DNA of 60,263 nt from Wohlfahrtiimonas populi. GTDB taxonomy: Bacteria > Pseudomonadota > Gammaproteobacteria > Cardiobacteriales > Wohlfahrtiimonadaceae. The stretch is from positions 161,003-221,265 of the forward strand of contig NZ_MVDN01000002.1 in assembly GCF_002006795.1 (NCBI RefSeq). The letters are read 5' to 3'. Both the position numbers and the translations under genes were made by a program. Shown piece by piece: positions 1-8,510 of this stretch (positions are counted from its first letter, which is position 1; every line of letters starts with the position of its first letter). Below the pieces are notes generated by a model, which made no database searches, was not told the origin of the DNA, and saw only the letters and a list, made by a program, of their open reading frames with translations.

Positions 1-1
1 C

Positions 2-319
2 AATGAGCTTTTCATTAAGATTGGGCAACACAAAATCTATATGACACACGGTCACATGCATGGCGTGAAAGCATCCCTAGATAAGCTTAATGATCGCGCA
101 AAAGAAATGGGCGCTGAAATTGCATTGTATGGTCATTCCCACATTGCTAAAGCGAATATGATGAATGATATATTGATGGTTAATCCTGGTAGTTTGGCTT
201 ATCCACGCAGTCGCAAAGAGAAAACTTATGCCATCATCACTTTGAATAAAGATCAAAAGCATCAAGTGGATTTTTATCACGCAGGCACGAATGATTTATT
301 AAACTTGGCCAGTGACTAA
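2..319 (+). CDS. yfcE: YfcE/MJ0936-type metallophosphoesterase, 3' part
   Basis: The frame is open from base 2, so the gene begins left of the window. The visible 105 residues are the C-terminal part of a calcineurin-like phosphodiesterase of the YfcE/YmdB-like small family. The metal-site motifs THGHMHG and YGHSHIA are present, followed by the typical NPGSLAYPR segment before the end. Family members hydrolyse phosphodiester bonds with a two-metal centre in the cytoplasm; the physiological substrate is unknown. The first metal ligands lie outside the window. The 3' end overlaps the convergent WYL regulator gene by 21 bases. The call is firm at family level; the symbol is by similarity only. 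Confidence 0.85.
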   Translation, partial: NELFIKIGQHKIYMTHGHMHGVKASLDKLNDRAKEMGAEIALYGHSHIAKANMMNDILMVNPGSLAYPRSRKEKTYAIITLNKDQKHQVDFYHAGTNDLLNLASD

Positions 320-982
320 TTTTAAGAATGTTTGTAAATTCTGATGACCTTGCAATGTGAATTGTTCCTCTAACATTGTGAGGCTTTGAATTTTATCAAT
401 CCTAAAATGGCGAAAATCTTCACGCAAAGTGCACCACGCAACGAGCGTCCATTTCGTGCTCCAAAAGAAGATCCCTAATGGATAAACAATGCGCCTTTCA
501 ATCGCTGTTTGATTGAGCTTTTGGTAATCCATTTCAATGGGATGACGATTTTGGATTGCAAGATTAATCGCTGTAATGTGATCACCCAATAAGCCACACT
601 CATAAGAAAATGGCGTATGAATCTGCATGCCTTCTATCCGCTGTTTCAACGTTTTTGGGATCACATGATTGATTTTAGATAATGCATGCTCGGCTGATTT
701 GGCAACATTGCCACCGAGCGCCATTGCCATTTTAATGCCAATCACAAGGCTTGTGATTTCATCTGCATCGAACATCAATGGAGGCAGATCATACTCTTTA
801 CGCAGAATATAGCCAACGCCTGCTGCGCTATCAATCGGTACGCCGCTACTGATCAAATCTTGAATATCACGATAGATCGTTCGCTCTGAAACTTCCAGTT
901 TCTCACTCAACCATAACGCAGTCGTTAATTGGCGACTACGTAAATGTTGAATGATTTCAAATAATCGATCAGCACGGCGCAT
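299..982 (-). CDS. YafY-type HTH/WYL-domain transcriptional regulator
   Basis: The 227-residue protein starts with a winged helix-turn-helix of DeoR/YafY type (about residues 1-58, including the SERTIYRDIQDL recognition-helix pattern). It ends with a WYL domain (about 135-200), whose name-giving triad reads W-T-L here. WYL regulators sense ligands, often nucleic-acid-related or small metabolites, and bind DNA as dimers. The VOC-fold gene lies just upstream on the same strand with a 42-base gap, a pairing often seen for YafY regulators, which suggests that the VOC protein is a target or is co-expressed. The exact ligand cannot be told from the sequence. Confidence 0.88.
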   Translation of the reverse strand: MRRADRLFEIIQHLRSRQLTTALWLSEKLEVSERTIYRDIQDLISSGVPIDSAAGVGYILRKEYDLPPLMFDADEITSLVIGIKMAMALGGNVAKSAEHALSKINHVIPKTLKQRIEGMQIHTPFSYECGLLGDHITAINLAIQNRHPIEMDYQKLNQTAIERRIVYPLGIFFWSTKWTLVAWCTLREDFRHFRIDKIQSLTMLEEQFTLQGHQNLQTFLKLVTGQV

Positions 983-1024
983 AATATTGGCTCAATAAAA
1001 ATTATGTAACAATATTACTACAAT

Positions 1025-1405
1025 TTATTCAGCTTTGGAGCAAAGGCCAATGTAATTACCTTCGCTATCTTCAAAGCCTGCGATAAAGTTATTGTTACAA
1101 ATTTCTGTCACAGGGAAAACTTCTTGACCGCCTAATTCAATAATTCTCTTCAACTGTGCTGTTACTGATTCACAGTTCAAATAAACCACAACTGTGCCAG
1201 CACCGGGTTTGTGATCTTTATAACATGGGCTATGCACTAAAGTGCCACCAACATTACCTTCTTGATATGGGAAAATTGCCATTTGCATCGCATCAACAGC
1301 TCTTTTTTCAAATGTCATGTTGAAAGCTTTACTATAAAAATCGCATGCACGATCAAAATCTCGCGTAACAATTTCAAACCAAGCGATTGGGCTATTGAAT
1401 GACAT
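1025..1405 (-). CDS. VOC-family (glyoxalase/dioxygenase fold) protein
   Basis: I place the start at the ATG at 1405, because a good AAGGAG ribosome site lies just ahead of it; an in-frame ATG at 1435 would add ten residues before that site. The 126-residue product has the VOC beginning PIAWFEIVTRDFDRACDFY and the second-half pattern FEDSEGNYIGL, with the usual Glu/His metal-ligand layout only partly kept. Members include glyoxalase I, fosfomycin/bleomycin resistance proteins and many uncharacterised enzymes. The closest style is the small YafY-linked VOC proteins, of unknown reaction. Confidence 0.85.
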   Translation of the reverse strand: MSFNSPIAWFEIVTRDFDRACDFYSKAFNMTFEKRAVDAMQMAIFPYQEGNVGGTLVHSPCYKDHKPGAGTVVVYLNCESVTAQLKRIIELGGQEVFPVTEICNNNFIAGFEDSEGNYIGLCSKAE

Positions 1406-1506
1406 AATACTCTCCTTAAAATTCATAAATATCACTTCTCATGAAGTTAAAAAGAGTATAACGAAGTGCTCCTGACACCATTATGTCAGGAGTGATTGCA
1501 ATATAA

Positions 1507-2091
1507 TTATTTAGCCAATTTTGCCATCAACATGGATTTGACTGAATCGTGCCATTCATTGTGTAGAATGCTTAGAACCATCGTATCTCTGAATCTACCA
1601 TCGAGCATCAATGTATCTTGGCGAAGAATGCCATCTTCTTTTGCCCCTACACTTTTCATTGCAGCGACGCTCACAGCATTTGTGGCATCTGCTTTAAAAC
1701 CAACGCGCAATACATTCATCACTTCAAAAGCATGTTGTAGCAATAAGAATTTACACTGTTTATTAATGCCAGTGCCACGAAATGCTTTGCCATACCAAGT
1801 AAAACCAATCTCTAAGTTACGATTACGTTCGCTAATATTATAATAACGAGTGCTACCAATACACTGCTCTGATTTTTTATCAATCACCACAAAAGGATAT
1901 TCTGTACCTTCTGCTTTTTTCGTTAAAGCATAATTCATATATTCACGAAGATTATCTTCACCTGCTGCACTTCTTGGTGAAAAATGCCAAGTTTCAGGTT
2001 CATTCAATGAATATGGCAAAAACAATTCAAAATCTTCTGCTGTTAATGGACGCAATAAAACGTGCTCGTTTTCTAAAATAAAATCCTTCAT
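1507..2091 (-). CDS. GNAT N-acetyltransferase, RimJ/RimL-like
   Basis: This 194-residue protein has the RimJ/RimL layout. It opens with NEHVLLRPLTAEDFE, has the LEIGFTWYGKAFRGTGINKQ acetyl-CoA loop in the middle (an altered R/Q-x-x-G-x-G/A motif) and ends with the GFKADATNAVSVAAMKSVG segment typical of ribosomal-protein or small-molecule acetyltransferases. It would transfer an acetyl group from acetyl-CoA to an amine in the cytoplasm. The substrate is not predictable. It sits 12 bases downstream of the metR-like gene on the same strand, so the two may be co-transcribed. Confidence 0.88.
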   Translation of the reverse strand: MKDFILENEHVLLRPLTAEDFELFLPYSLNEPETWHFSPRSAAGEDNLREYMNYALTKKAEGTEYPFVVIDKKSEQCIGSTRYYNISERNRNLEIGFTWYGKAFRGTGINKQCKFLLLQHAFEVMNVLRVGFKADATNAVSVAAMKSVGAKEDGILRQDTLMLDGRFRDTMVLSILHNEWHDSVKSMLMAKLAK

Positions 2092-2103
2092 ATGGCCTCT
2101 TCT

Positions 2104-2985
2104 TTAACCACTATGCTTCGCTAACTTAATAAATTTTTGAATGTGCGCATTTGTTTGATCTGCTTGGCGATAACCCACATAAATATGTTTAAAAATCCCA
2201 GCCCCTAAACTGATTGGGTAAATTGGCAACTTTTCTCGATATTTATCAATGAGCCATCTTGGCATTGCTGTCACACCACGATTGGCAGCCACCATTTGCA
2301 AGATAATTTCTGTATCTTCTAGTTGTTTATGTTGCTTTGGCATACATTGCGCTGGGATTAGAAATTGCTGAAAAATATCCAAGCGAGCTGTTTCTACAGG
2401 ATATGTAAATAGAGTTTCATCTAACAACTCCTGTGGCACAATGTAATCTTGCCCGCGCAAAGGATGATTTTCACCCACAACCAATACCAATTCATACCCA
2501 AAAACAGGTTTAAAAATAATCTGCGTCATCGTCCATGGATCTGGTGTAATCAAAAGATCAATATCATAGTTAAACAATGCTGCCATGCCACCAAATTTGA
2601 AGCGTTGCTTTACATCCACATCAACACCTGGCGATTCTTGTAAAAATGGATTCACAATGCTGAGCAACCATTGATAACAAGGATGGCATTCCATGCCAAT
2701 GTGCAATGTGCCTTTTTCATGATTGGCATAGCGTTTGAGATTTTCATCCACTCGTTCCAATTGTGGTAATAAACGATTGGCTTGATCTTGTAGATATTGC
2801 CCTGCTTCTGTAAGGCGAAGCTTTCGCCCTTCTTTGATCCAAAGCTCAGTATTCAACTGCCCTTCTAGTTTTTTAATCGTGTGACTTAATGCTGATTGTG
2901 TCAAATTCAGCGCATCTGCCGCCGCTGTTAATGAGCCTTGCCTTTCAATCTCACGCAATATATTTAAATGGATTCTCTCAATCAT
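2104..2985 (-). CDS. metR: LysR-family regulator, MetR-like
   Basis: The 293 residues form an N-terminal LysR winged helix (about 1-60, GSLTAAADALNLTQSALSHT) and a periplasmic-binding-protein-like sensor domain. MetR-specific features are visible: IGMECHPCYQWLLSIV in the effector domain, VETARLDIFQQFLIP and the QMVAANRGVTAMPRWL stretch. In enterobacteria MetR activates methionine and homocysteine genes with homocysteine as co-regulator. A perfect MetR-type box lies 40 bases upstream of the start, which supports the call and suggests autoregulation. No met gene is next to it; the downstream neighbour is a GNAT acetyltransferase. Confidence 0.82.
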   Translation of the reverse strand: MIERIHLNILREIERQGSLTAAADALNLTQSALSHTIKKLEGQLNTELWIKEGRKLRLTEAGQYLQDQANRLLPQLERVDENLKRYANHEKGTLHIGMECHPCYQWLLSIVNPFLQESPGVDVDVKQRFKFGGMAALFNYDIDLLITPDPWTMTQIIFKPVFGYELVLVVGENHPLRGQDYIVPQELLDETLFTYPVETARLDIFQQFLIPAQCMPKQHKQLEDTEIILQMVAANRGVTAMPRWLIDKYREKLPIYPISLGAGIFKHIYVGYRQADQTNAHIQKFIKLAKHSG

Positions 2986-3024
2986 ATTGACCCTTTAATT
3001 ATTATCCAATCACATATTCAATTA

Positions 3025-3037
3025 TGAATAAATTTCA
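3025..3037 (-). promoter_or_regulatory. MetR-type operator (TGAA-N5-TTCA)
   Basis: On the minus strand the site reads TGAAATTTATTCA, which fits the described MetR consensus TGAANNTNNTTCA at every fixed base. It lies 40-52 bases upstream of the metR-like start codon, the place expected for autoregulation. An overlapping palindrome, TTCAATTATGAA at 3017-3028, may form a second, weaker half-site pair. Confidence 0.6.
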
Positions 3038-3094
3038 TATCAACTAAAGAATATAACATTTATATTCATTATTTATACAGCTATGAATATAAAA

Positions 3095-3121
3095 AAATCC
3101 TGCATGTTGAATGCAGGATTT
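3095..3121 (-). terminator. Rho-independent terminator of the pilin-like fusion gene
   Basis: The 11-bp stem AAATCCTGCAT/ATGCAGGATTT has a five-base loop. On the minus strand it is followed by a run of seven U. It lies 23 bases past the stop codon of the leftward 766-residue gene and also separates it from metR. Confidence 0.85.
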
Positions 3122-3143
3122 CTAATGTAAATATTAACTATGA

Positions 3144-5444
3144 CTATTGTGCAGCTTCTGTTGCTGCTTCAGCGGCTTCTACAGCTTCACCTAATTCAAC
3201 TCCATACTCTGAATCATCATATTGATACGTTTCATCTTCAAACATCACTTCATTGCGGCATGTTGCAGGTAACACTTTTTCAGGTAAATTCGTTTGGTAA
3301 CAGTACCAATTCACAGAACCTGATTCGGTTGGTTCTCCTTGTAGAATCAAATAACCTTCATCTTGAACATTATAGTTATAAGAAATATAAACTTGCCCAC
3401 CGCCCGTTACAGCAATACCATTGACAGCTTGACCCGTGATTAACTCAGGATCAGCCAATCCTGCTTCTTCATTATCTGTTGGCCATTCGCCTTGTGCTGC
3501 AAAATATTCAGTAGATGCAATTTTGGCAGCAGTTGATAATGCCATACCTTCAGCAACATAAGTGCGCTTTGTATAATCTTGATAAGCCGGCAATGCAAAA
3601 GAAGATAATGCCCCCACTAAACCAATCGCGCCTTGCCCTGTAAACATAGAATAGCCATAAAATGGTGAAATATCATAATCCAATGACACCACAAACCACT
3701 CTTTATCCATCGCTGTATGTAAGCCGATGCGAGAAGTTGGATTAAACTTCATAGAAGATGGGGATGGCATAGAGAATGGATCAAATTTTTGTCCCAAGAG
3801 ATCATAATTATTGCGCATAAACTTCACATAATCACGATACCAAGCTTCTTCAGCGCCTTTAATCTCAGCTGTATAGCTCATCAATAAACCAGATGAGCGA
3901 ATGCCTTGATCTTCCAACCATTTCGATACAGATACTTTAGCTTTGTTACGCTCTGCCAATGAATATGGCAATGTGTTTAATACAATCCAATTTTGCTCTT
4001 CATTCCAATATAAGTAAAAATTCGCATCCCAAGCACGAACGCCATAAATTGCAGAAATCATTTCTGCAAACCAAGGTTGTAGCATCCCATATTGAAGCGC
4101 TGTATTTGTCATAACATCAGGATGAGGGTCAGTTTTGCTTAACTTTTGCATTAAATCTAATAAAGGATTCTTCAATTTAAGTTCATGAATGCCCTTATTC
4201 ACTGTATGCGTTGCATAATCTTTCGATTCCAATTGTTTAATCAATTGTTGGAAAGCTTCTTTATTTTGCACACCAATCGCAAAGTTTGAGCCTGTTTCAT
4301 CTTCATAAGCCACAGCTTGCGGGCCCATAATATCTAATAAATCTAACGCATTGAAAGATAAACGCGCTTCCGATTGCTTGGCAAATTCTTGTAACTGCGC
4401 ATCATCAACTACTTTATTTTTCTTTAATAATTCAATCACTGTTTGTTTCGATGGCAATGCTACAACTGCTAAAGATTGAGGTTTGCCTACCGTTTTAAAA
4501 TCTAAAGGCTGTGCAAAGTCCTTCAATGCTGCAATCTTTTGCGTATTGGTTTTAGTGATGAATTTAGCTTGCCCTTGCTGATTGGCTGTTGTGCCTACGC
4601 CAAATGCCAAGCCTTCAGTATTTTGAATGAATTCAGCGGCAGTTGGTACATCCTTTTGTGCCAACATTGCAATCATATCTCGGCTGCCTGTCACATCTGC
4701 CCACACAAAAAAGTTTTGCCCTGTTAAATCAATTTGATTTTCATAAGCGTACATACGATGCTCTTTTGTGGATTTTAAAGCATCTACTGTTTGCTTTAAC
4801 TGAGCTTCCGATTGTGCTTTTTGTGCAATGGAAATGAATAAACGTTTTTCTTTTGCATCCAAATACATAGAAGCCACAGGTGGGAATGAATAAAAGCCAT
4901 TTTGGTTTTTAATACCAATATCCTGCTTCAATAGCTTCACCAATGCTTCATCGAGCTCTTTAGCTGATGAAAACTGTACAGGCACAACGATCAAAGCTTG
5001 TGTCGCGGGTGAGATCATCTTATTCATATCTGTTGCCATGATTTCAATCGGGCCATCCACTGCGGTATAAATCAGTGATGTCAATTGCCCTAAATCCAAT
5101 GGCAATTGCTCTAATGGCACTGATAAGTGCTGTTTTAATGCTTCATTCACCAAGCTTGGATCTTGCAATACTTTCTTCAAATGCAACATCATGCGTTCGT
5201 TCACATCATTGGTCATGACTTTATCTGATGCTTTATTTTTGATATTAAAAGCCATGCCAAATTGTGTTGGTAAACGCACATAACCCACAGTATTATCTGT
5301 CAACTTATCGCGTAAAAATGCTTCTCTTGATATTTTTTTATCTAATTTTGGTACTTTAACTTCTGATTGCTGAGCGACTGCAAATGTTAATGCAGAAAAT
5401 GATAATCCCGCAACGGCCATAGAAACTTTCAAAGTTTTTATCAT
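3144..5444 (-). CDS. Secreted protein of unknown function with C-terminal type IV pilin-like domain
   Basis: The 766-residue protein has a signal peptide (residues 1 to about 25, cut after FAVA). A long region of about 570 residues follows that I cannot assign, rich in alternating helix/strand with many Lys and Gln. From about residue 600 it turns into a type IV pilin: a small-residue hydrophobic stretch (GAIGLVGALSSFALPAYQDY), then YVAEGMALSTAAK, EYFAAQGEWPTDNEEAGL and the closing disulfide loop Cys715 to Cys729 (WYC...ATC), followed by an acidic tail. The prepilin cleavage motif and Glu5 are absent, so this pilin domain cannot be processed by prepilin peptidase in the normal way. It stands alone between metR and yigZ with its own terminator. 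Confidence 0.7.
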   Translation of the reverse strand: MIKTLKVSMAVAGLSFSALTFAVAQQSEVKVPKLDKKISREAFLRDKLTDNTVGYVRLPTQFGMAFNIKNKASDKVMTNDVNERMMLHLKKVLQDPSLVNEALKQHLSVPLEQLPLDLGQLTSLIYTAVDGPIEIMATDMNKMISPATQALIVVPVQFSSAKELDEALVKLLKQDIGIKNQNGFYSFPPVASMYLDAKEKRLFISIAQKAQSEAQLKQTVDALKSTKEHRMYAYENQIDLTGQNFFVWADVTGSRDMIAMLAQKDVPTAAEFIQNTEGLAFGVGTTANQQGQAKFITKTNTQKIAALKDFAQPLDFKTVGKPQSLAVVALPSKQTVIELLKKNKVVDDAQLQEFAKQSEARLSFNALDLLDIMGPQAVAYEDETGSNFAIGVQNKEAFQQLIKQLESKDYATHTVNKGIHELKLKNPLLDLMQKLSKTDPHPDVMTNTALQYGMLQPWFAEMISAIYGVRAWDANFYLYWNEEQNWIVLNTLPYSLAERNKAKVSVSKWLEDQGIRSSGLLMSYTAEIKGAEEAWYRDYVKFMRNNYDLLGQKFDPFSMPSPSSMKFNPTSRIGLHTAMDKEWFVVSLDYDISPFYGYSMFTGQGAIGLVGALSSFALPAYQDYTKRTYVAEGMALSTAAKIASTEYFAAQGEWPTDNEEAGLADPELITGQAVNGIAVTGGGQVYISYNYNVQDEGYLILQGEPTESGSVNWYCYQTNLPEKVLPATCRNEVMFEDETYQYDDSEYGVELGEAVEAAEAATEAAQ

Positions 5445-5465
5445 GATGATTTTACCTAAATTGGT

Positions 5466-6062
5466 TTATTTAACTAATACTAAACGATGATTTTGCTCGA
5501 TCGCGATTTTTAATTCTTCTATGCGATCAATGTCCAAACGAACAGTACAATTACACTGCTCTAAATACTCAGTTGTCACATCTGTGATGCCAAAATCATG
5601 GAGCAATTTCTGAACATCATTGGTGACATCATAATCATACAAAAATGTCATAGCTTCCATGATTTGTTTTTCTATAATCTGTACTGATTCTAAAGTGACT
5701 TTTGCAGATTTCTGATAGTTGGAAACTAATCCGCCTGTACCTAATTTAACACCACCAAAATAACGAACACTCGCCACTAAAATATTCGTCAAATCAAAAG
5801 CTTCAATTTGCCCAAAAATCGGGCGACCTGCTGTGCCACCCGGTTCACCATCATCACTGAAGCGATAATGATCGTAACGTTCACCTAAACGATAAGCATA
5901 GCAAACATGATTGGCATTCGGGTGCTCCGCACGTAAACGCGCTAGGATGCTTTTAATTTCCTGTTCATCATAAACGGGAAAAGCAAACCCGAGAAATTTA
6001 CTTTTTTGCTCTGTAAATTCTGAGTTTGCTTCCGTTTGAATCTCTTTATAGATTTCTGCCAT
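5466..6062 (-). CDS. yigZ: YigZ/IMPACT-family protein
   Basis: The 198-residue length and motif order are those of bacterial YigZ. The IMPACT domain includes KFLGFAFPV, HVCYAYRLG, FSDDGEPGGTAGRPI and ASVRYFGGVKLGTGGL, and is followed by a ferredoxin-like C-terminal half (DUF1949). The family is cytoplasmic and its bacterial role is not settled; eukaryotic IMPACT acts on GCN1 signalling. Here it follows mraY with a three-base gap, so it is transcribed as the tail of the cell-wall cluster. This location is unusual, because murD or ftsW would be expected. Confidence 0.92.
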   Translation of the reverse strand: MAEIYKEIQTEANSEFTEQKSKFLGFAFPVYDEQEIKSILARLRAEHPNANHVCYAYRLGERYDHYRFSDDGEPGGTAGRPIFGQIEAFDLTNILVASVRYFGGVKLGTGGLVSNYQKSAKVTLESVQIIEKQIMEAMTFLYDYDVTNDVQKLLHDFGITDVTTEYLEQCNCTVRLDIDRIEELKIAIEQNHRLVLVK

Positions 6063-6065
6063 GCG

Positions 6066-7148
6066 CTATCTGATTTTCAGTGATGCCAAACCAATTAAAA
6101 CTAACACAACGGTTAAAATCCAAAAACGTACGATTACACGTGGTTCTGGCCAACCTTTCAATTCAAAATGATGATGAATCGGCGCCATTTTAAATACGCG
6201 CTTTTTAAACATTTTGTATGAGCCCACTTGGATCACAACCGACAATGTTTCCACCACAAATAAACCACTCATGATGAAGAATACTAACTCTTGACGAACC
6301 ACAACAGCAATCACACCCAATGCACCACCCAAAGCCAATGCACCAACATCGCCCATGAATACTTGTGCTGGATAAGTGTTAAACCATAAAAAGCCTAAAC
6401 CTGCCCCAAAAATAGCCGCACAAATGATCGCCATCTCGCCTGCACCTTTCACATAAGGAATGGCTAAATAACGAGCAAATTCAATATTACCTGCAACATA
6501 AGCAAAGATAGCCAAAGCTGCTGCCACTAAAACTGTTGGCATGATCGCTAAACCATCCAAACCGTCCGTTAAGTTCACCGCATTACTTGCACCCACAATC
6601 ACTAAATATACAAATGGGATGAATAAAACGCCGAGTGGAATGAACCAATCTTTAAAATATGGAATCAATAAATCTGTGCCTTTGGGTCCTGCTGTCACAT
6701 ATAAAACAATCGCAGCCAAAGCACCACCAATGGTTAAATAGAGATATTTCTCTTTTGCACGTAAACCTAAAGATTGTTTCTTCACAACTTTACGATAATC
6801 ATCTAAGAAGCCCACATAGCCAAAGCCCCACAAAATGCCCATCACAACCCAAACATTTACATTGCTTAAATCCGCCCACAATAAAACTGCAACAGAGATA
6901 CTCGCAATGATTAAGATACCGCCCATCGTTGGCGTACCTTTTTTAGATAAATGAGATTGTGGGCCATCTTCACGCACAAACTGACCAATTTGCTTTTGTT
7001 GAAAACGGCGAATAAATCCTGGGCCGAAACAAAGTGCAAAAGCTAATGCGGTTAAAACAGCACAAATACCACGCATTGAAATGTATTGGAAAACACGCAA
7101 TGCGCTCCAATGTTCTTCTGCTAAATAACTGAGTAAAGCATATAACAT
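6066..7148 (-). CDS. mraY: Phospho-N-acetylmuramoyl-pentapeptide transferase
   Basis: MraY transfers phospho-MurNAc-pentapeptide to undecaprenyl phosphate to make lipid I at the inner membrane. The length of 360 residues equals the usual size. The key motifs are present: the DDYRK aspartates at 116-117, [10 protein letters not shown] with Asp195 and Asp198, [10 protein letters not shown], and the triple His at 325-327 in the HHHFE loop that is the family hallmark. About ten membrane segments can be seen. It follows murF with a 12-base gap in the leftward cluster. Confidence 0.98.
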   Translation of the reverse strand: MLYALLSYLAEEHWSALRVFQYISMRGICAVLTALAFALCFGPGFIRRFQQKQIGQFVREDGPQSHLSKKGTPTMGGILIIASISVAVLLWADLSNVNVWVVMGILWGFGYVGFLDDYRKVVKKQSLGLRAKEKYLYLTIGGALAAIVLYVTAGPKGTDLLIPYFKDWFIPLGVLFIPFVYLVIVGASNAVNLTDGLDGLAIMPTVLVAAALAIFAYVAGNIEFARYLAIPYVKGAGEMAIICAAIFGAGLGFLWFNTYPAQVFMGDVGALALGGALGVIAVVVRQELVFFIMSGLFVVETLSVVIQVGSYKMFKKRVFKMAPIHHHFELKGWPEPRVIVRFWILTVVLVLIGLASLKIR

Positions 7149-7160
7149 GTGTTTGATCCT

Positions 7161-8498
7161 TTATTGTTTCATCATTGCTTCAGCAACAACAAACATTTTC
7201 ATTGAGTTAGAGCCTTTCACCAAGATTGCCACCGACTCATTTTGAATGGCCTTCAAATTTTCTTGCAAGGTTGCAATGATATCATCATGACTTGTGAAAT
7301 GGCGACCACCTTCACCAAAAGCTTCTGCACTTTTTTGAGATAACTCACCCAAAGCCAATAACTGATCAAAGCCTTTAACTTTCGCATATCGACCGCAATC
7401 TTCATGCATTGAAACCGCCAAATCACCTAATTCACGCATATCACCTAGTACTAACCAAGTATGATCCGCAATGCCTTCCAAAGCATCAATCCCAGCTTTC
7501 AATGAAGCAGGATTACCATTGTAAGCATCATTAATTAAAATATGATTCGGAGATAATTGAATTTTTTCCAAGCGACCTTTTACGCAGTGTAAATTCTCTA
7601 AGCCTTGCTTAATCTCAGCTAAAGTTACACCCACAGAATAAGTTGCTGCTGCTGCTGCACATGCATTCAAAATATTATGAACGCCAACCAATGGCAAATT
7701 CACATGAATAGATTCACCATGAATAACTAATTCGAAAGATTGCTTTTGAATATTTTTTGCCATTACATCGGCATCATTACGAATGCCAAATGTCATAATC
7801 TTATGATCTGTATTGATGCCTAACCAATATTTTGCATAATCATCATCAGCATTGATGATTGCGATGCCATCTTTCGCTAAACCTTCAAAGATTTCACCTT
7901 TAGCTTTTGCAACGCCTTCAATGCTACCAAAGCCTTCTAAATGGCAAGGGCCAGCATTATTCACGATGGCAACATTTGGTTGCACAATTTTAGTGAGATA
8001 ACGAATCTCTTCAAAATGATTGGCACCCATTTCAATCACAGCATATTCATGCTGATCTGTTAATTTGAGCACAGTTAAAGGGCAACCCACATGATTATTG
8101 TAATTGCCTTCTGTTGCCAATGTTTGCCCTTTTTCTCTCAAAATAGAGGCAATCATCTCTTTCAATGTGGTTTTACCATTGGAGCCTGTTAAAGCAATCG
8201 CTGTGCCTTTCCACTGTTTTTTCCACTCTTTCGCTAAAATACCCAAAGCTTTTTGACTATCTTTCACCACGATCTGGCTAATGTTCACAGATGGCGTATA
8301 GCGCTCTACAATTGCACCAATCGCACCTTGTGCTTCAATGCTATCGAGAAAATTATGAGCATCATGTTTATCACCTTTCCATGCAAAGAAAAGTTGCCCA
8401 GCTTGAATGGAACGAGTATCTGTCGATGCACCATAGAAAATTGCATCTTCACCTTTTAACTCGCCATTTAAAATTTTTGCTGCATCTGATAATTTCAT
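7161..8498 (-). CDS. murF: UDP-MurNAc-tripeptide-D-Ala-D-Ala ligase
   Basis: MurF adds D-Ala-D-Ala to the UDP-MurNAc tripeptide, the last cytoplasmic precursor step, using ATP. The 445-residue protein has the Mur-ligase order: N-terminal UDP-binding domain (STDTRSIQAGQLFFAW), central ATPase with GSNGKTT at 105-111 and the GNYNNHVGCPLT loop, and C-terminal domain with NDAYNGNPASLKAG. It lies 12 bases downstream of murE. Confidence 0.97.
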   Translation of the reverse strand: MKLSDAAKILNGELKGEDAIFYGASTDTRSIQAGQLFFAWKGDKHDAHNFLDSIEAQGAIGAIVERYTPSVNISQIVVKDSQKALGILAKEWKKQWKGTAIALTGSNGKTTLKEMIASILREKGQTLATEGNYNNHVGCPLTVLKLTDQHEYAVIEMGANHFEEIRYLTKIVQPNVAIVNNAGPCHLEGFGSIEGVAKAKGEIFEGLAKDGIAIINADDDYAKYWLGINTDHKIMTFGIRNDADVMAKNIQKQSFELVIHGESIHVNLPLVGVHNILNACAAAAATYSVGVTLAEIKQGLENLHCVKGRLEKIQLSPNHILINDAYNGNPASLKAGIDALEGIADHTWLVLGDMRELGDLAVSMHEDCGRYAKVKGFDQLLALGELSQKSAEAFGEGGRHFTSHDDIIATLQENLKAIQNESVAILVKGSNSMKMFVVAEAMMKQ

Positions 8499-8510
8499 AA
8501 ATTACTTTGA

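Noticed and set aside
1496-1843. 115-codon plus-strand frame
   Set aside because: It is antisense to the GNAT gene, which shows clear family motifs.
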